A stretch of DNA of 64,000 nt from Pseudomonadota bacterium (GTDB taxonomy: Bacteria > Pseudomonadota > Gammaproteobacteria > Steroidobacterales > Steroidobacteraceae). The notes under the pieces are model-generated. The model worked only from the letters and a program-made list of their open reading frames with translations. It had not been told where the DNA came from and did no database searches. Location: contig JAFEDU010000002.1 in the NCBI GenBank assembly GCA_018241425.1, forward strand, positions 992,001 to 1,056,000, written 5' to 3'. Shown here one piece after another: positions 24,398 through 32,628 of this stretch; position 1 is the stretch's first letter, and every line of letters begins with the position of its first letter. The position numbers and the translations under genes were made by a program.

Positions 24398-25120
24398 CTA
24401 CAGCGACGGTTCGGCGCCGCTGTAGAGGCGGTACTCGCTGGTCGCGATCACGTCGATGCGATCGAAGTCGATGAACCGGGCGCAGCTGGCCATCATGCGC
24501 GCCTGGTGAGCCTCGTGGCGCGCCGGGTCACCCACCGCATCGTAGAAGGCCTCCGAGCTGCGCAGGGCCTCCGGCGCGAAGCACTCCTCGACGATGCCGC
24601 GCCACGGCGGGGCATCGTCCGTCAGCGGCAGGGTCACGACGTTGTGAACGTAGAGGAAGTTGGCCTGGGTTTCGATGCCGACGGGTGTGTGGTCCTGGAA
24701 CCAGACGCGGCGCCACTCGTCATGAGTGAGACGCGGCGGCACCTGCAGGAAGGTGACCTGGCTGAAGCCGTAGGTCCGTTCGCCGGGGCGGGGTGGATGA
24801 AGCACGTTCGGCAGCACGGTGGACTCGGCGACCGCGTAGCCGCTGAAGCGGGCGAAGACCTGGCGGAGGAGCTGCTCTGCGGGCCCACGACGGTAGGCGC
24901 TCGTCAGCCAGAACGTGACGATGCCATCCGGCGGCGGCTGCGTGCTGTGCAGCGAGAAGTTCACGAGTGCGCCCTGGAGGTCTTCGAAGTCGGCGATGTT
25001 GAACTGCACCCGCTCGGCGCCGAGCGCGCGCAGCTGCGGGGCGATCGTACCGCGAAAGCGCTGAGTGAGCGCCGCGCAGGATTCCCCTTTGCGCCAGAAT
25101 GCGTAGAGAAGTTTCTCCAT
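24398..25120 (-). CDS. EthD-like dimeric alpha/beta barrel protein
   Basis: A 240-residue protein starting MEKLLYAFWRKGE. The two halves each have the beta-alpha-beta pattern of EthD/dimeric ferredoxin-like barrels; the second half has RLTHDEWRRVWFQDHTPVGIE, similar to the EthD core (W-x-x-x-H-x-P). EthD-domain proteins are small accessory proteins or isomerase-like enzymes found near ether, terpene and aromatic degradation genes. The ATG at 25120 was chosen because the open frame further upstream runs into the divergent gene. It points towards the SDR gene and is divergent from the VOC gene. The function is not known. Confidence 0.75.
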   Translation of the reverse strand: MEKLLYAFWRKGESCAALTQRFRGTIAPQLRALGAERVQFNIADFEDLQGALVNFSLHSTQPPPDGIVTFWLTSAYRRGPAEQLLRQVFARFSGYAVAESTVLPNVLHPPRPGERTYGFSQVTFLQVPPRLTHDEWRRVWFQDHTPVGIETQANFLYVHNVVTLPLTDDAPPWRGIVEECFAPEALRSSEAFYDAVGDPARHEAHQARMMASCARFIDFDRIDVIATSEYRLYSGAEPSL

Positions 25121-25211
25121 GCTCACCCGCCGTCCGCACAGACTGCGCCTGCCGGATGCGAGTGTAGCGACAAACGGGGGCCTGCATGAGTCCCAGAAGG
25201 GGTTGCGATCG

Positions 25212-25742
25212 ATGAACAGCGCATCGTTCGGGCCGATCCGGCAGGTCGCCTGGATCGTGGCGGACCTGGAGAGGAGCGTCGCGCACTGGCTGCGCATCAG
25301 CGGGGTCGGGCCGTGGACGTGCTTCCGCAACGTCGCCATGCAGGGGCGCCTGCGCGGCGAGGCCGTCACGGTGCGCATGCACGTGGCGCTCGGCTACCAG
25401 GATGGGATGGAGATCGAGCTGATCCAGGACCTGGGAGCCGGGCCCTCGCCGTACCGGGATGCGAGCGGTGCACCGCTCATCGGCATGCACCACGTCGGCT
25501 GGTTCGCGGATGACGTGCCGGCGGAAGTCGCCCGCGGCGTGGCGCGCGGTCTCAGGGTCTGCTTCGAGGCCGCCAATCCCGTCACGCGTGTGGCCTACCT
25601 CGAGGACCCCGCCGAGCCCGGGGTCCTGTTAGAGTTCATCGAGATGAATGCGGTGATGCGCGAGGGGCTCAATGCACGCCTCGCGGCGGCGCGCGCCTGG
25701 CGCGGGGCCGATCCGGTGCAGGTCATCGATCTAGGCGGCTGA
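25212..25742 (+). CDS. VOC (glyoxalase/bleomycin resistance) superfamily protein
   Basis: A 176-residue single-chain VOC protein. It begins FGPIRQVAWIVADLERSVAHW, the standard first beta-strand and helix, and has the metal-site-type HHVGWFADD and a final Glu in VLLEFIEMN. It is far too short for a two-module extradiol dioxygenase such as HsaC (about 300 residues), so it should not be taken for the missing ring-cleavage enzyme. VOC proteins of this length near steroid or terpene genes include methylmalonyl-CoA epimerase-like and lactoylglutathione lyase-like proteins. The start at 25212 has GAAGGGG about 10 bases upstream. It is followed by an SDR 10 bases later. Confidence 0.82.
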   Translation: MNSASFGPIRQVAWIVADLERSVAHWLRISGVGPWTCFRNVAMQGRLRGEAVTVRMHVALGYQDGMEIELIQDLGAGPSPYRDASGAPLIGMHHVGWFADDVPAEVARGVARGLRVCFEAANPVTRVAYLEDPAEPGVLLEFIEMNAVMREGLNARLAAARAWRGADPVQVIDLGG

Positions 25743-25752
25743 GGGGACGCAC

Positions 25753-26508
25753 ATGAGTCAGTGGCAGAACGTCCGGTACGACTACCGGGGCGCGGCGGTG
25801 CTGGTGACCGGGGGTACGTCCGGGATCGGGGCGGGGATCGCTGCGGCCTATCGCGAGGCCGGGGCCGAGGTGACGATCACGGGCACGCGCGCGACGGCCG
25901 CGGACTACGGCGAGGACCTCAGCGGCTACCGCTACCTGCCGCTCTCGCTGACCGACAAGTCGCAGATCGCGGCCGTTGCGGCTGCCGTGCCGCGCCTGGA
26001 CGTCCTGGTGAACAACGCCGGCGCGAACTTCATGATGCAGAACGAGTACGACCCGGAGGTCTTCGAGAAGGGCCTGCAGGTGAACCTCGCCAGTGCCTAT
26101 CGCCTGGCGCAGGGCCTTAAGGCGAAGCTGGCCGCCAGCAAGCTCCCCGGGGGCGCGAGTGTCATCGGGCTCGCCTCGCTCACCTCCTTCTTCGGTCTCG
26201 AGGTCGTGCCGGCCTATGGCGCCGCGAAGGCGGGGCTCGTGCAGCTGGTCAAGACGCTCAGCATCACCTGGGCCAAGGACAATATCCGCGTCAACGCCGT
26301 GGCGGCCGGCGTCACCGAGAGTCGCATGACCGCGCAGATGCTCAAGATCCCGGCGATGATGGCGCCGGTCCTGGCGCGCACGCCGCTCAAGCGCGTCGGC
26401 CAGCCCCAGGACGTGGCCGGCGCCGTGTTGTTCCTGACCAGCGCCGCGGCAAGTTACGTCACCGGGCAGACGCTGCTGGTGGATGGCGGCTACTCGATCG
26501 TGGGGTGA
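25753..26508 (+). CDS. Short-chain dehydrogenase/reductase (SDR)
   Basis: A 251-residue classical SDR with the cofactor loop TGGTSGIGAG (19-28), NNAGAN, a catalytic Ser in GLASLTS, and YGAAK as the Tyr-Lys pair. The C-terminal VTGQTLLVDGGYSIVG is typical of FabG/hydroxysteroid-dehydrogenase-like members. A GAGGGG ribosome site precedes the ATG. The stop overlaps the sulfotransferase GTG (GTGA). It should be an alcohol dehydrogenase or ketoreductase; a hydroxysteroid or hydroxyacyl-CoA substrate is inferred only from location. Confidence 0.9.
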   Translation: MSQWQNVRYDYRGAAVLVTGGTSGIGAGIAAAYREAGAEVTITGTRATAADYGEDLSGYRYLPLSLTDKSQIAAVAAAVPRLDVLVNNAGANFMMQNEYDPEVFEKGLQVNLASAYRLAQGLKAKLAASKLPGGASVIGLASLTSFFGLEVVPAYGAAKAGLVQLVKTLSITWAKDNIRVNAVAAGVTESRMTAQMLKIPAMMAPVLARTPLKRVGQPQDVAGAVLFLTSAAASYVTGQTLLVDGGYSIVG

Positions 26509-27770
26509 GCGTGAGCGAGGACATCCGCATCGATGACCTGGCTCACCCGCAGTTGAATGATGCGCAGCGCGGTGCACTCGCATGGGGCGAGAGCCAGCCG
26601 GTGCAGCTGACGCCCGAGGCGGTGCTGGGCGCCGCCCGTGCCCGCACGGGCCTGCAGGACTTCGGGCCCGAGGATTTCCGGGAGCGCCTGGCGCTGCTGT
26701 GCTCGGAGTGGGACGCCGACCGGCCGCTCACCGCGATGCACCGCGCGGTGCTCTTCGGGTACCTCGCGCGCTATGCCAGCAACCGACTGCTGATCCAGCA
26801 GGCACTCGCGCAGCAGCCGCAGGTCCTGGCGGAAAAGATCGACCGGCCGGTCATCGTCACCGGCCTGCCGCGCTCGGGGACGACTCACCTGGTGAACCTC
26901 CTGGCCGCGGATGCCCGCTTCCACTCGCTGCCCCTGTGGGAGTCCTACGAGCCGCTGCCCGTTCCGGGCGAGGGCATGCTGCCGGACGGCACCGACCCGC
27001 GCTACGCACGTTGCCAGGCGTCCTGGGAGGGCATGCGCCAGGTCACGCCGCTCCTGGCCTCGATGCACCCGATGGAGCCGGATCACATCCACGAGGAACT
27101 CGAGCTGATGGGGCCGGACTTCGCCTCCTACAACTTCGAGTGGCTCACCATGTCGCCGCGCTGGCGCGACCACTATCTCGGCTCCGACCAGACGCCGCAC
27201 TACGAGTACCTCAAGCGGGTCCTCAAGCTGCTGCAGTGGCGGCGCGGCCAGCCGGGCAAGCGCTGGGTGCTGAAGTGCCCCCAGCACCTGGAGCAGCTGC
27301 CGGCGCTCCTGAAGGTATTTCCGGACGCGATCGTGGTGTTCACGCACCGCGACCCGGTGGCGGTCATCCAGTCGATCATCACGATGCAGGCCTATACCCA
27401 GCGCATGCAGCGACCCAAGGTGGAGATGCAGTGGCTGCGGGACTACTGGGTGGCACGCACGGAGCACCTGCTGCGCGCCTGCGTCAGGGACCGCGACCTC
27501 GCCCGGCCGGGACGCAGCGTCGATTCGCCGTTCCACGTCTTCATGCGCGACCCGTGGCGCATCCTCGACGAGGTCTATGCCAAGGCGCAGCTGCCGCTGT
27601 CCGGTTCCGCGCGCGGATCGCTGGAGCAGTACCTGGCCGCGCACCCGCGCGGCAAGGCCGGGCAGGTGGTGTACGACCTCAAGGGCGATTTCGGCGTCGA
27701 CCCGCACGAGCTGCGCGACCGGTTCCGCTTCTACTTCGACCGCTTTGAGGTGCGGCCGGAGGCCCACTAG
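26505..27770 (+). CDS. Sulfotransferase-family protein
   Basis: A 421-residue protein with the PAPS 5'-phosphosulfate loop GLPRSGTTHL (120-129) after a strand VIVTG, and a 3'-phosphate-type region VFTHRDPVAVIQS. Family members transfer sulfate from PAPS to alcohols, steroids, glycolipids or carbohydrates. The N-terminal 110 residues form a helical extension common in mycobacterial and proteobacterial members. GTG start overlapping the SDR stop, so it belongs to the VOC-SDR operon. Sulfation within a catabolic cluster is unexpected; it may mask a hydroxyl, make a leaving group or act in cell-envelope chemistry. The substrate is unknown. Confidence 0.85.
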   Translation: MSVSEDIRIDDLAHPQLNDAQRGALAWGESQPVQLTPEAVLGAARARTGLQDFGPEDFRERLALLCSEWDADRPLTAMHRAVLFGYLARYASNRLLIQQALAQQPQVLAEKIDRPVIVTGLPRSGTTHLVNLLAADARFHSLPLWESYEPLPVPGEGMLPDGTDPRYARCQASWEGMRQVTPLLASMHPMEPDHIHEELELMGPDFASYNFEWLTMSPRWRDHYLGSDQTPHYEYLKRVLKLLQWRRGQPGKRWVLKCPQHLEQLPALLKVFPDAIVVFTHRDPVAVIQSIITMQAYTQRMQRPKVEMQWLRDYWVARTEHLLRACVRDRDLARPGRSVDSPFHVFMRDPWRILDEVYAKAQLPLSGSARGSLEQYLAAHPRGKAGQVVYDLKGDFGVDPHELRDRFRFYFDRFEVRPEAH

Positions 27771-27787
27771 GCCGCCGGCGAAGCCAG

Positions 27788-28972
27788 TCAGCCCCCGAGC
27801 TGGGCGACGCTGCGCAGGATGGCGCGCACCAGTCGTGCCTGGCGGTCAATCCCGGTCTTGGAAAAGGTGGACCGCAGGTGCGCCCGCGCGGTGTTCAGCG
27901 TGATCCCCAGGTCGCCGGCCGCTTCCTGCAGGCTGCGACCGTTCGCAAGACACAAGGCCAGCTGGGCTTCCTTGTGAGTGAGCTCGAACAGCTTGCGGAT
28001 GGTTTCCACCGGCGGTGGCGTCTGCACGCCTTCTTCGACGCTGATGAAGACGGCTACCGCGGGCGTCACGCTCTGTTCGTCGACCTCGGCGGAGCCGGCG
28101 GCCGGCCGGATCATCATTCCGTAGTGGCCGGCGCCCGAGGGACGCCGGGCGCGCAGCACTTCGACGATGCCCGGCTTGGCGGTGCGGCCGCCGGTGATCG
28201 CACGACTGATGGCGTCGCGCAGGCGCTGCGCGTCCGCGGGATGCGTCAGCGCGAGGGTGTCGTTGCTCAGGGCGATGCCGTCCTGCCGCTGCAGGATGTC
28301 GCGCGCGAGGGCGTTCATGTGGATCACATGGCCGGAAGCATCCAGGATCACCGTCGCGAGGGTCAGGTGGTCCATGGCATCGGCATAGATGGCCCGCTCC
28401 ATCTTCGTGACATCGAGTGCCGCGTGCGTGCGCATCGCGATGTCGAAGTGCGGGACGAGCGACTCGACGAAGCGCTTCTCGCTGGCCGTGAAGTTGCCCG
28501 CGGCGCGACCACGTGTCAGCCGCAGTCGTGCGTACAGCCGGTCGCCGTCGCGCAGGTCGACCCCCAGGTTGTAGATCGCGTCCCAGGGCACGAGGTACTC
28601 GGTGTAAAAGCGGCTGCGCTCGAGCTCCTCCGGGGGCACGAACTCGTGCATCGTGATCACCTGCTTCTCGGGCAGGTTGACGAACGGGTCGGACGGGAAG
28701 TAGCTGTGGGAGTACTGCGCGAGGACCTCGTCACTACCGCCCCAGGAATACAGCAGTGGAGCCTCGGCGACATGCGGGGAGCGCAGCAGCAGCGTCGCGG
28801 CGCCCTTCATGCGTCGTCCCAGGCCCTCGAGGAATTCACGCCACCGCTTGGGCTCCAGTGCCCCCTCGTGCATCAATAACGCCAGCCGCTCGCGCAGGTC
28901 GAGGGCGGCGCCCGCGTCCGCGATCGGGGTGGGGGTTCGGCTGGTATTGCGGGATGCGGCGGTTCGACTCAT
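27788..28972 (-). CDS. LuxR-type transcription regulator with PAS-like sensor part
   Basis: A 394-residue regulator. The C-terminal helix-turn-helix (about 330-392) has the GerE/LuxR pattern LTHKEAQLALCLANGRSLQEAA followed by LGITLNTARAHLRSTFSKTG. The middle part (about 195-300) resembles a PAS domain (LATVILDASGHVIHMNALARDIL), and the N-terminal part looks like a GAF-type or autoinducer-like fold. Such single-protein LuxR regulators activate catabolic genes in response to a small molecule. It is divergent from the SDR/DUF35/thiolase operon and separated from it by an AT-rich promoter, so it probably controls that operon. The ligand is unknown. Confidence 0.88.
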   Translation of the reverse strand: MSRTAASRNTSRTPTPIADAGAALDLRERLALLMHEGALEPKRWREFLEGLGRRMKGAATLLLRSPHVAEAPLLYSWGGSDEVLAQYSHSYFPSDPFVNLPEKQVITMHEFVPPEELERSRFYTEYLVPWDAIYNLGVDLRDGDRLYARLRLTRGRAAGNFTASEKRFVESLVPHFDIAMRTHAALDVTKMERAIYADAMDHLTLATVILDASGHVIHMNALARDILQRQDGIALSNDTLALTHPADAQRLRDAISRAITGGRTAKPGIVEVLRARRPSGAGHYGMMIRPAAGSAEVDEQSVTPAVAVFISVEEGVQTPPPVETIRKLFELTHKEAQLALCLANGRSLQEAAGDLGITLNTARAHLRSTFSKTGIDRQARLVRAILRSVAQLGG

Positions 28973-29003
28973 GGATCGTCTGGGTCTCGGCTGCGCGGTG
29001 GGG

Positions 29004-29033
29004 ACCTATTAATAAAGAGTACTCTATATAGGT
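29004..29033. promoter_or_regulatory. AT-rich divergent promoter with AGAGTACTCT palindrome
   Basis: Within the 130-base gap, a sharply AT-rich stretch contains the perfect 10-base palindrome AGAGTACTCT (29016-29025), partly flanked by ACCTAT (29004-29009) and ATAGGT (29028-29033). TATATA overlaps it and could be a -10 element. It is a likely site for the LuxR-type regulator or RNA polymerase; the regulator assignment is inference. Confidence 0.4.
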
Positions 29034-29102
29034 GATGCCGACCACGGTGGGCGGCCCGGTACGCTACTTCGATTTAGACCAACGAGACGGGAAGGAAGAT
29101 CC

Positions 29103-29867
29103 ATGACGCGGCTGGCCGGGAAAGTGGCGCTGGTGACGGGTGCGGCGCGGGGCCTTGGGGCGGTAGTCGCCCGCGACCTGCACGAGGCGGGTGCAAAGGT
29201 CGTGCTGGCCGACGTGCGCGACGAGGAGGGGCGTGCCGCTGCCGCGGCCCTGGGAGAGCGGGCTCATTATGTCCACCTGGATGTGAGCAGCGAGGACGAG
29301 TGGCGTGCCGCAGCGGCAGCCGCGCGCAAGCAGTTCTCGGCTCCGGTGACGGTGCTCGTGAACAATGCGGGCATCTACCGCACCACCCCCACGCTCGAGC
29401 AGAGCGTGGACGCCTATCTGCAGATCATCCGCATCAACCAGCTCGGCACGTTCCTCGGCATGCGCACGTGCATTGCCGACATGCGCGACGCCGGTGGCGG
29501 CTCCATCGTGAACATCGCCTCCACCGCCGGTGTCGAAGGCGTCCCCCTGGCGCTGGCCTATACCGCGAGCAAGCACGCCGTGGTCGGCATGACACGCGCC
29601 GCGGCGATCGAGTTCGGGCCGGCACGCGTGCGCGTCAACGTGGTGTGCCCCGGTGCCATGCTGACGCCGCTGCTCGCCGAGTCGTTCAACGTGCCCGTGC
29701 AGGTGCTGGGTGCGGCGCCATTCCAGAATTCACCGCTGGGCCGCATGGGCGACCCGGCCGAGATTTCCCCGACCGTGGTGTTCCTCGCGAGCGATGAATC
29801 CTCGTATACGACCGGGAGCGTGTTCGTCGTGGACGGGGGCCTGACGGCCGGCGTGGTGATGCGATGA
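29103..29867 (+). CDS. Short-chain dehydrogenase, hydroxysteroid dehydrogenase-like
   Basis: A 254-residue classical SDR. The NAD loop is TGAARGLGAV (13-22) followed by an Asp after the second strand (VLADVRD), which indicates NAD(H). NNAGIY, Ser (NIASTAG) and YTASK complete the catalytic set. Overall it resembles 3alpha/20beta-hydroxysteroid dehydrogenases of the FabG-like group. A ribosome site GGAAGGA precedes the ATG. It leads an operon with a DUF35 protein and thiolase, so it may oxidise a 3-hydroxyacyl-CoA or a ring hydroxyl before thiolytic or aldol cleavage. Confidence 0.9.
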   Translation: MTRLAGKVALVTGAARGLGAVVARDLHEAGAKVVLADVRDEEGRAAAAALGERAHYVHLDVSSEDEWRAAAAAARKQFSAPVTVLVNNAGIYRTTPTLEQSVDAYLQIIRINQLGTFLGMRTCIADMRDAGGGSIVNIASTAGVEGVPLALAYTASKHAVVGMTRAAAIEFGPARVRVNVVCPGAMLTPLLAESFNVPVQVLGAAPFQNSPLGRMGDPAEISPTVVFLASDESSYTTGSVFVVDGGLTAGVVMR

Positions 29868-29892
29868 TCCCGGTGCCGGGCGGGAGGCAGCG

Positions 29893-30336
29893 GTGAGCGC
29901 GCGCCAGCGCGTCGCCGCCATCGAGGGCTGGTACACGCTTGATGAGCCGGCGCACCTCCTGGGCTCGCGGTGCAACAGCTGCGGCAGCTACTACTTTCCG
30001 CGCCTGAGCGCGGGCTTCTGCCGCAACCCGGCCTGTGAGGGCACGAGCTTCGAGACCGTGCCCCTGAGTCGCACCGGGCGGATCTGGTCGTACACCAATG
30101 CCTGCTACCAGCCGCCGCCGCCGTTCGTGTCCCCCACGCCGTTCGTACCGTTCGCGATCGCGGCGGTGGAGCTGGCCGCCGAGCGCATGATCGTGCTCGG
30201 GCAGGTGGTCGCGGGCATCGACGTCGGGCAGCTGAAGGTCGGGATGCCGATGGAACTGGTGCTCGAATCCCTCTATAGCGAGGGCGACACCGACAAGCTG
30301 GTGTGGAAGTGGAAGCCGAGCGGGGTGCGCCCGTGA
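29893..30336 (+). CDS. DUF35 OB-fold/zinc-ribbon protein, second thiolase partner
   Basis: A 147-residue DUF35 protein with a zinc ribbon made by Cys27, Cys30, Cys43 and Cys48 (RCNSCG and CRNPAC; the second pair is spaced C-x4-C instead of C-x2-C) followed by the OB-fold (TGRIWSYTNACYQPPPPF). The GTG start has GGGAGGCAG upstream and the stop overlaps the thiolase GTG. It is distinct in sequence from the DUF35 protein at 699. It should be the structural partner of the adjacent thiolase, as in Ltp2-ChsH2 type complexes or in thiolases that need a DUF35 subunit. Confidence 0.85.
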   Translation: MSARQRVAAIEGWYTLDEPAHLLGSRCNSCGSYYFPRLSAGFCRNPACEGTSFETVPLSRTGRIWSYTNACYQPPPPFVSPTPFVPFAIAAVELAAERMIVLGQVVAGIDVGQLKVGMPMELVLESLYSEGDTDKLVWKWKPSGVRP

Positions 30337-31511
30337 GCCGCGAGGTCGCGGTGCTCGGAGTGGGTATGCATCCCTGGGGCAAGTGGGGGCGCAACTTCGT
30401 CGAGTACGGCGTGCACGCCGCGCGTGCCGCCCTCAAGGATGCAGGAATTCCCTGGACCGACGTGCAGTTCATCTCGGGGGCCGCGACCATGCGCTGTGGC
30501 TACCCCGGCTACGTCGCGGGCGCCACCTTCGCGCAGGCCCTCGGATGGCAGGGCGCCCAGGTCAATACCTCCTATGCTGCCTGCGCTTCCGGGTCGCAGG
30601 CTCTCGCCGCCGCGCGCGCGCAGATCCTCGCCGGCGGATGCGACGTGGCGCTCGTCGTCGGGGCCGACACGACGCCCAAGGGGTTCCTCGCCCCGATGGC
30701 AGGCTACCGTCCCGAGGATCCCGACTGGGTGCGGTTCCACCTCGGGATCACCAATCCCACCTACTTTGCGCTCTACGCACGGCGCCGCATGGACCTGTAC
30801 GGCGCCACGCTTGAGGACTTCACGGCCGTCAAGGTCAAGAACGCCGCGCACGGGGCCGCCAATCCGAATGCCCGCTACCGCAAGCGCTTCACGCGCGAGG
30901 AGGTGCTGGAGTCGGCGATGGTGGCCGACCCGCTGCGCCTCCTGCACGTCTGCGCGACCTCCGACGGCGGCGCCGCGGTGGTGCTGGCGAGCCTGGAGTA
31001 CGCGCAGCGCCGCGGACTGAAGACCCCGCGCATCGCGGCCATCTCCACCGTGACCCCGCGCTTTGCCAGCACCGAGGTGGAGATGCCCGACATCGCCACC
31101 GATTCCGCGGTCGCCGCGGCGGGACACTCGTTCCGTGGCGCGATTGCAGCGCGGGCCTACGAAGAGGCAGGCCTGGGTCCCGAGGACCTCTCGCTGGCGG
31201 AGGTTTACGATCTGGCATCTTCGATGGAGCTCGACTGGTACGAGTACATCGGGTTGTGCCGGCCCGGGGAGGCGGAGGGCCTGCTGCGCAGCGGTGCGAC
31301 CCGCCTCGGCGGACGTATCCCGGTGAACGCGAGCGGCGGGCTCGCGTGCTTCGGGGAAGCGGTGCCGGCGCAGGCCCTGGCCCAGGTGTGCGAGCTCGTC
31401 TGGCAGCTGCGTGGGGAGGCCGGAGAGCGGCAGGTGCAGGGCGCCAGGGTCGGCATCACGGCGAACCAGGGCCTGTTCGGGCATGGCTCCGCCGTGATCG
31501 TGCGCAAGTAG
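30333..31511 (+). CDS. Thiolase-family protein with conserved Cys
   Basis: A 392-residue thiolase-fold protein (VAVLGVGMHPWGKWG at the start). Unlike the copy at 1133 it keeps the nucleophile region AACASGSQA with Cys84. The C-terminal half has LAEVYDLASSMELDW and NASGGLACFGEAVPAQA, where the classical GHPxGA His motif is absent. It pairs with the DUF35 gene by a GTGA overlap. It may be a true beta-ketoacyl-CoA thiolase of the SCP-x type or a DUF35-dependent aldolase; the conserved Cys favours the former. Two tandem hairpins lie just after its stop. Confidence 0.85.
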   Translation: MSREVAVLGVGMHPWGKWGRNFVEYGVHAARAALKDAGIPWTDVQFISGAATMRCGYPGYVAGATFAQALGWQGAQVNTSYAACASGSQALAAARAQILAGGCDVALVVGADTTPKGFLAPMAGYRPEDPDWVRFHLGITNPTYFALYARRRMDLYGATLEDFTAVKVKNAAHGAANPNARYRKRFTREEVLESAMVADPLRLLHVCATSDGGAAVVLASLEYAQRRGLKTPRIAAISTVTPRFASTEVEMPDIATDSAVAAAGHSFRGAIAARAYEEAGLGPEDLSLAEVYDLASSMELDWYEYIGLCRPGEAEGLLRSGATRLGGRIPVNASGGLACFGEAVPAQALAQVCELVWQLRGEAGERQVQGARVGITANQGLFGHGSAVIVRK

Positions 31512-31590
31512 GCAGGCCAGGGTTCGACTTCGACAATCGCACCTGGCCGCACGGCTGGACCGGCTCCGCGATTGCGCACGGAGCGGTGTT

Positions 31591-31643
31591 CTCCCGATAG
31601 GCCACGGTCGATCGGGAGCCCGCGCCCAAATTTCCGCGCGGGC
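31591..31643. terminator. Two tandem perfect hairpins between convergent genes
   Basis: CTCCCGAT (31591-31598) pairs with ATCGGGAG (31611-31618), an 8-bp stem with 12-base loop. Immediately after, GCCCGCGC (31618-31625) pairs with GCGCGGGC (31636-31643), an 8-bp stem around CCAAATTTCC. They fill the 147-base gap between the convergent thiolase and hydrolase genes and probably end transcription in both directions. Confidence 0.55.
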
Positions 31644-31658
31644 GTCGCCTGGCGCGTC

Positions 31659-32582
31659 CTAGGCGGTCAGCGCGCCACGCAGGTCGGCACCCAGGTCGGC
31701 GAGTGCCCGATTCGCCACTGCCGTGAGGTAGGGCATGCTGGCAAAGCCATGGATCATGCCGAGGTAACGCCGGCCCACGACCTCCACGCCCGCGGCACGC
31801 AGCCGGTCAGCGTAAGCCTCGCCTTCATCGCGCAGCGGGTCGAACTCGCACGTGGCGACGGTCGCCGGGGGGAGCCCACGCACGTCCGCCTTGAGCGGCG
31901 CGGCAAGCGGGTTGTCGCGATCCCCAGGGTTCTTGAGGTAATGGCCCCAGAACCACTGCATGGTGTCGCGGCCGAGCATGTAGCCGGTGGCGAGCGAGCG
32001 CTGGCTGTCGCTGGCGCATTCCGGGTCGAGCGCCGGGTACCACAGGGCCTGGTAGCGCAGCGCCGGCCCCTTGCGGTCACGGGCGAGCTGCGCGCACGCG
32101 GTGGCGAGATTGCCGCCGGCGCTGTCGCCGGCCACCGCGAGGCGCGAGGTGTCGAGCCCGTACTCGCCGCCGTTCGCGGCGAGCCACTTGAGGGCCGCAT
32201 AGCAGTCCTCCAGCGGCCCGGGGAAGGGCGCCTCGGGCGCCAGGCGGTAATCGACGGAGGCGACCGCGCAGCCTGAGTAGTTCGCGAGGAACTTGCACAG
32301 GTCGTCATACATGTCGATGTTGCAGATGACGAAGCCGCCGCCGTGGAAGAACACGATCAGGGGCAGCGCGCGGGACGCCGTGGGCAGGTAGAGCCGGACG
32401 CGCAGCTCGCCGCCCGCGCCGGGGACGGTGAGGTCGCGTACCGCGTGCACCGGGGGATTGAGCACCGGGGCGGGGAACTGCTTGAGCACGTCACGCAGCA
32501 TCTGCGGCGTGAACATCGCGATCGGGGGCATCTGCCCGAGGGGCGAGCTCAGATAGGCTTGGATCTTGGGGTCCAGTTGCAC
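31659..32582 (-). CDS. Alpha/beta hydrolase of the hormone-sensitive lipase family
   Basis: A 307-residue esterase/lipase. It has the oxyanion motif HGGGF (about 79-83), the nucleophile motif GDSAGGN (about 150-156), the acid in CEFDPLRDEG and His in MIHGFASMP: the complete hormone-sensitive lipase (family IV) set. It hydrolyses short or medium esters, or lactones. No signal peptide, so it is cytoplasmic. It lies 46 bases downstream of the aldolase gene on the same strand, so it is probably the last gene of the steroid operon. A role in lactone or ester hydrolysis during steroid breakdown is possible. Confidence 0.88.
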   Translation of the reverse strand: MQLDPKIQAYLSSPLGQMPPIAMFTPQMLRDVLKQFPAPVLNPPVHAVRDLTVPGAGGELRVRLYLPTASRALPLIVFFHGGGFVICNIDMYDDLCKFLANYSGCAVASVDYRLAPEAPFPGPLEDCYAALKWLAANGGEYGLDTSRLAVAGDSAGGNLATACAQLARDRKGPALRYQALWYPALDPECASDSQRSLATGYMLGRDTMQWFWGHYLKNPGDRDNPLAAPLKADVRGLPPATVATCEFDPLRDEGEAYADRLRAAGVEVVGRRYLGMIHGFASMPYLTAVANRALADLGADLRGALTA

Positions 32583-32628
32583 GGCCTTCGGGCCTCCGCT
32601 GGGCTGGGGAGTTGCTGGGGACGGACGT

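Noticed and set aside
25212..25742. VOC protein as the missing HsaC ring-cleavage dioxygenase
   Set aside because: It is 176 residues, single module, and lacks the length and C-terminal catalytic module of type I extradiol dioxygenases.
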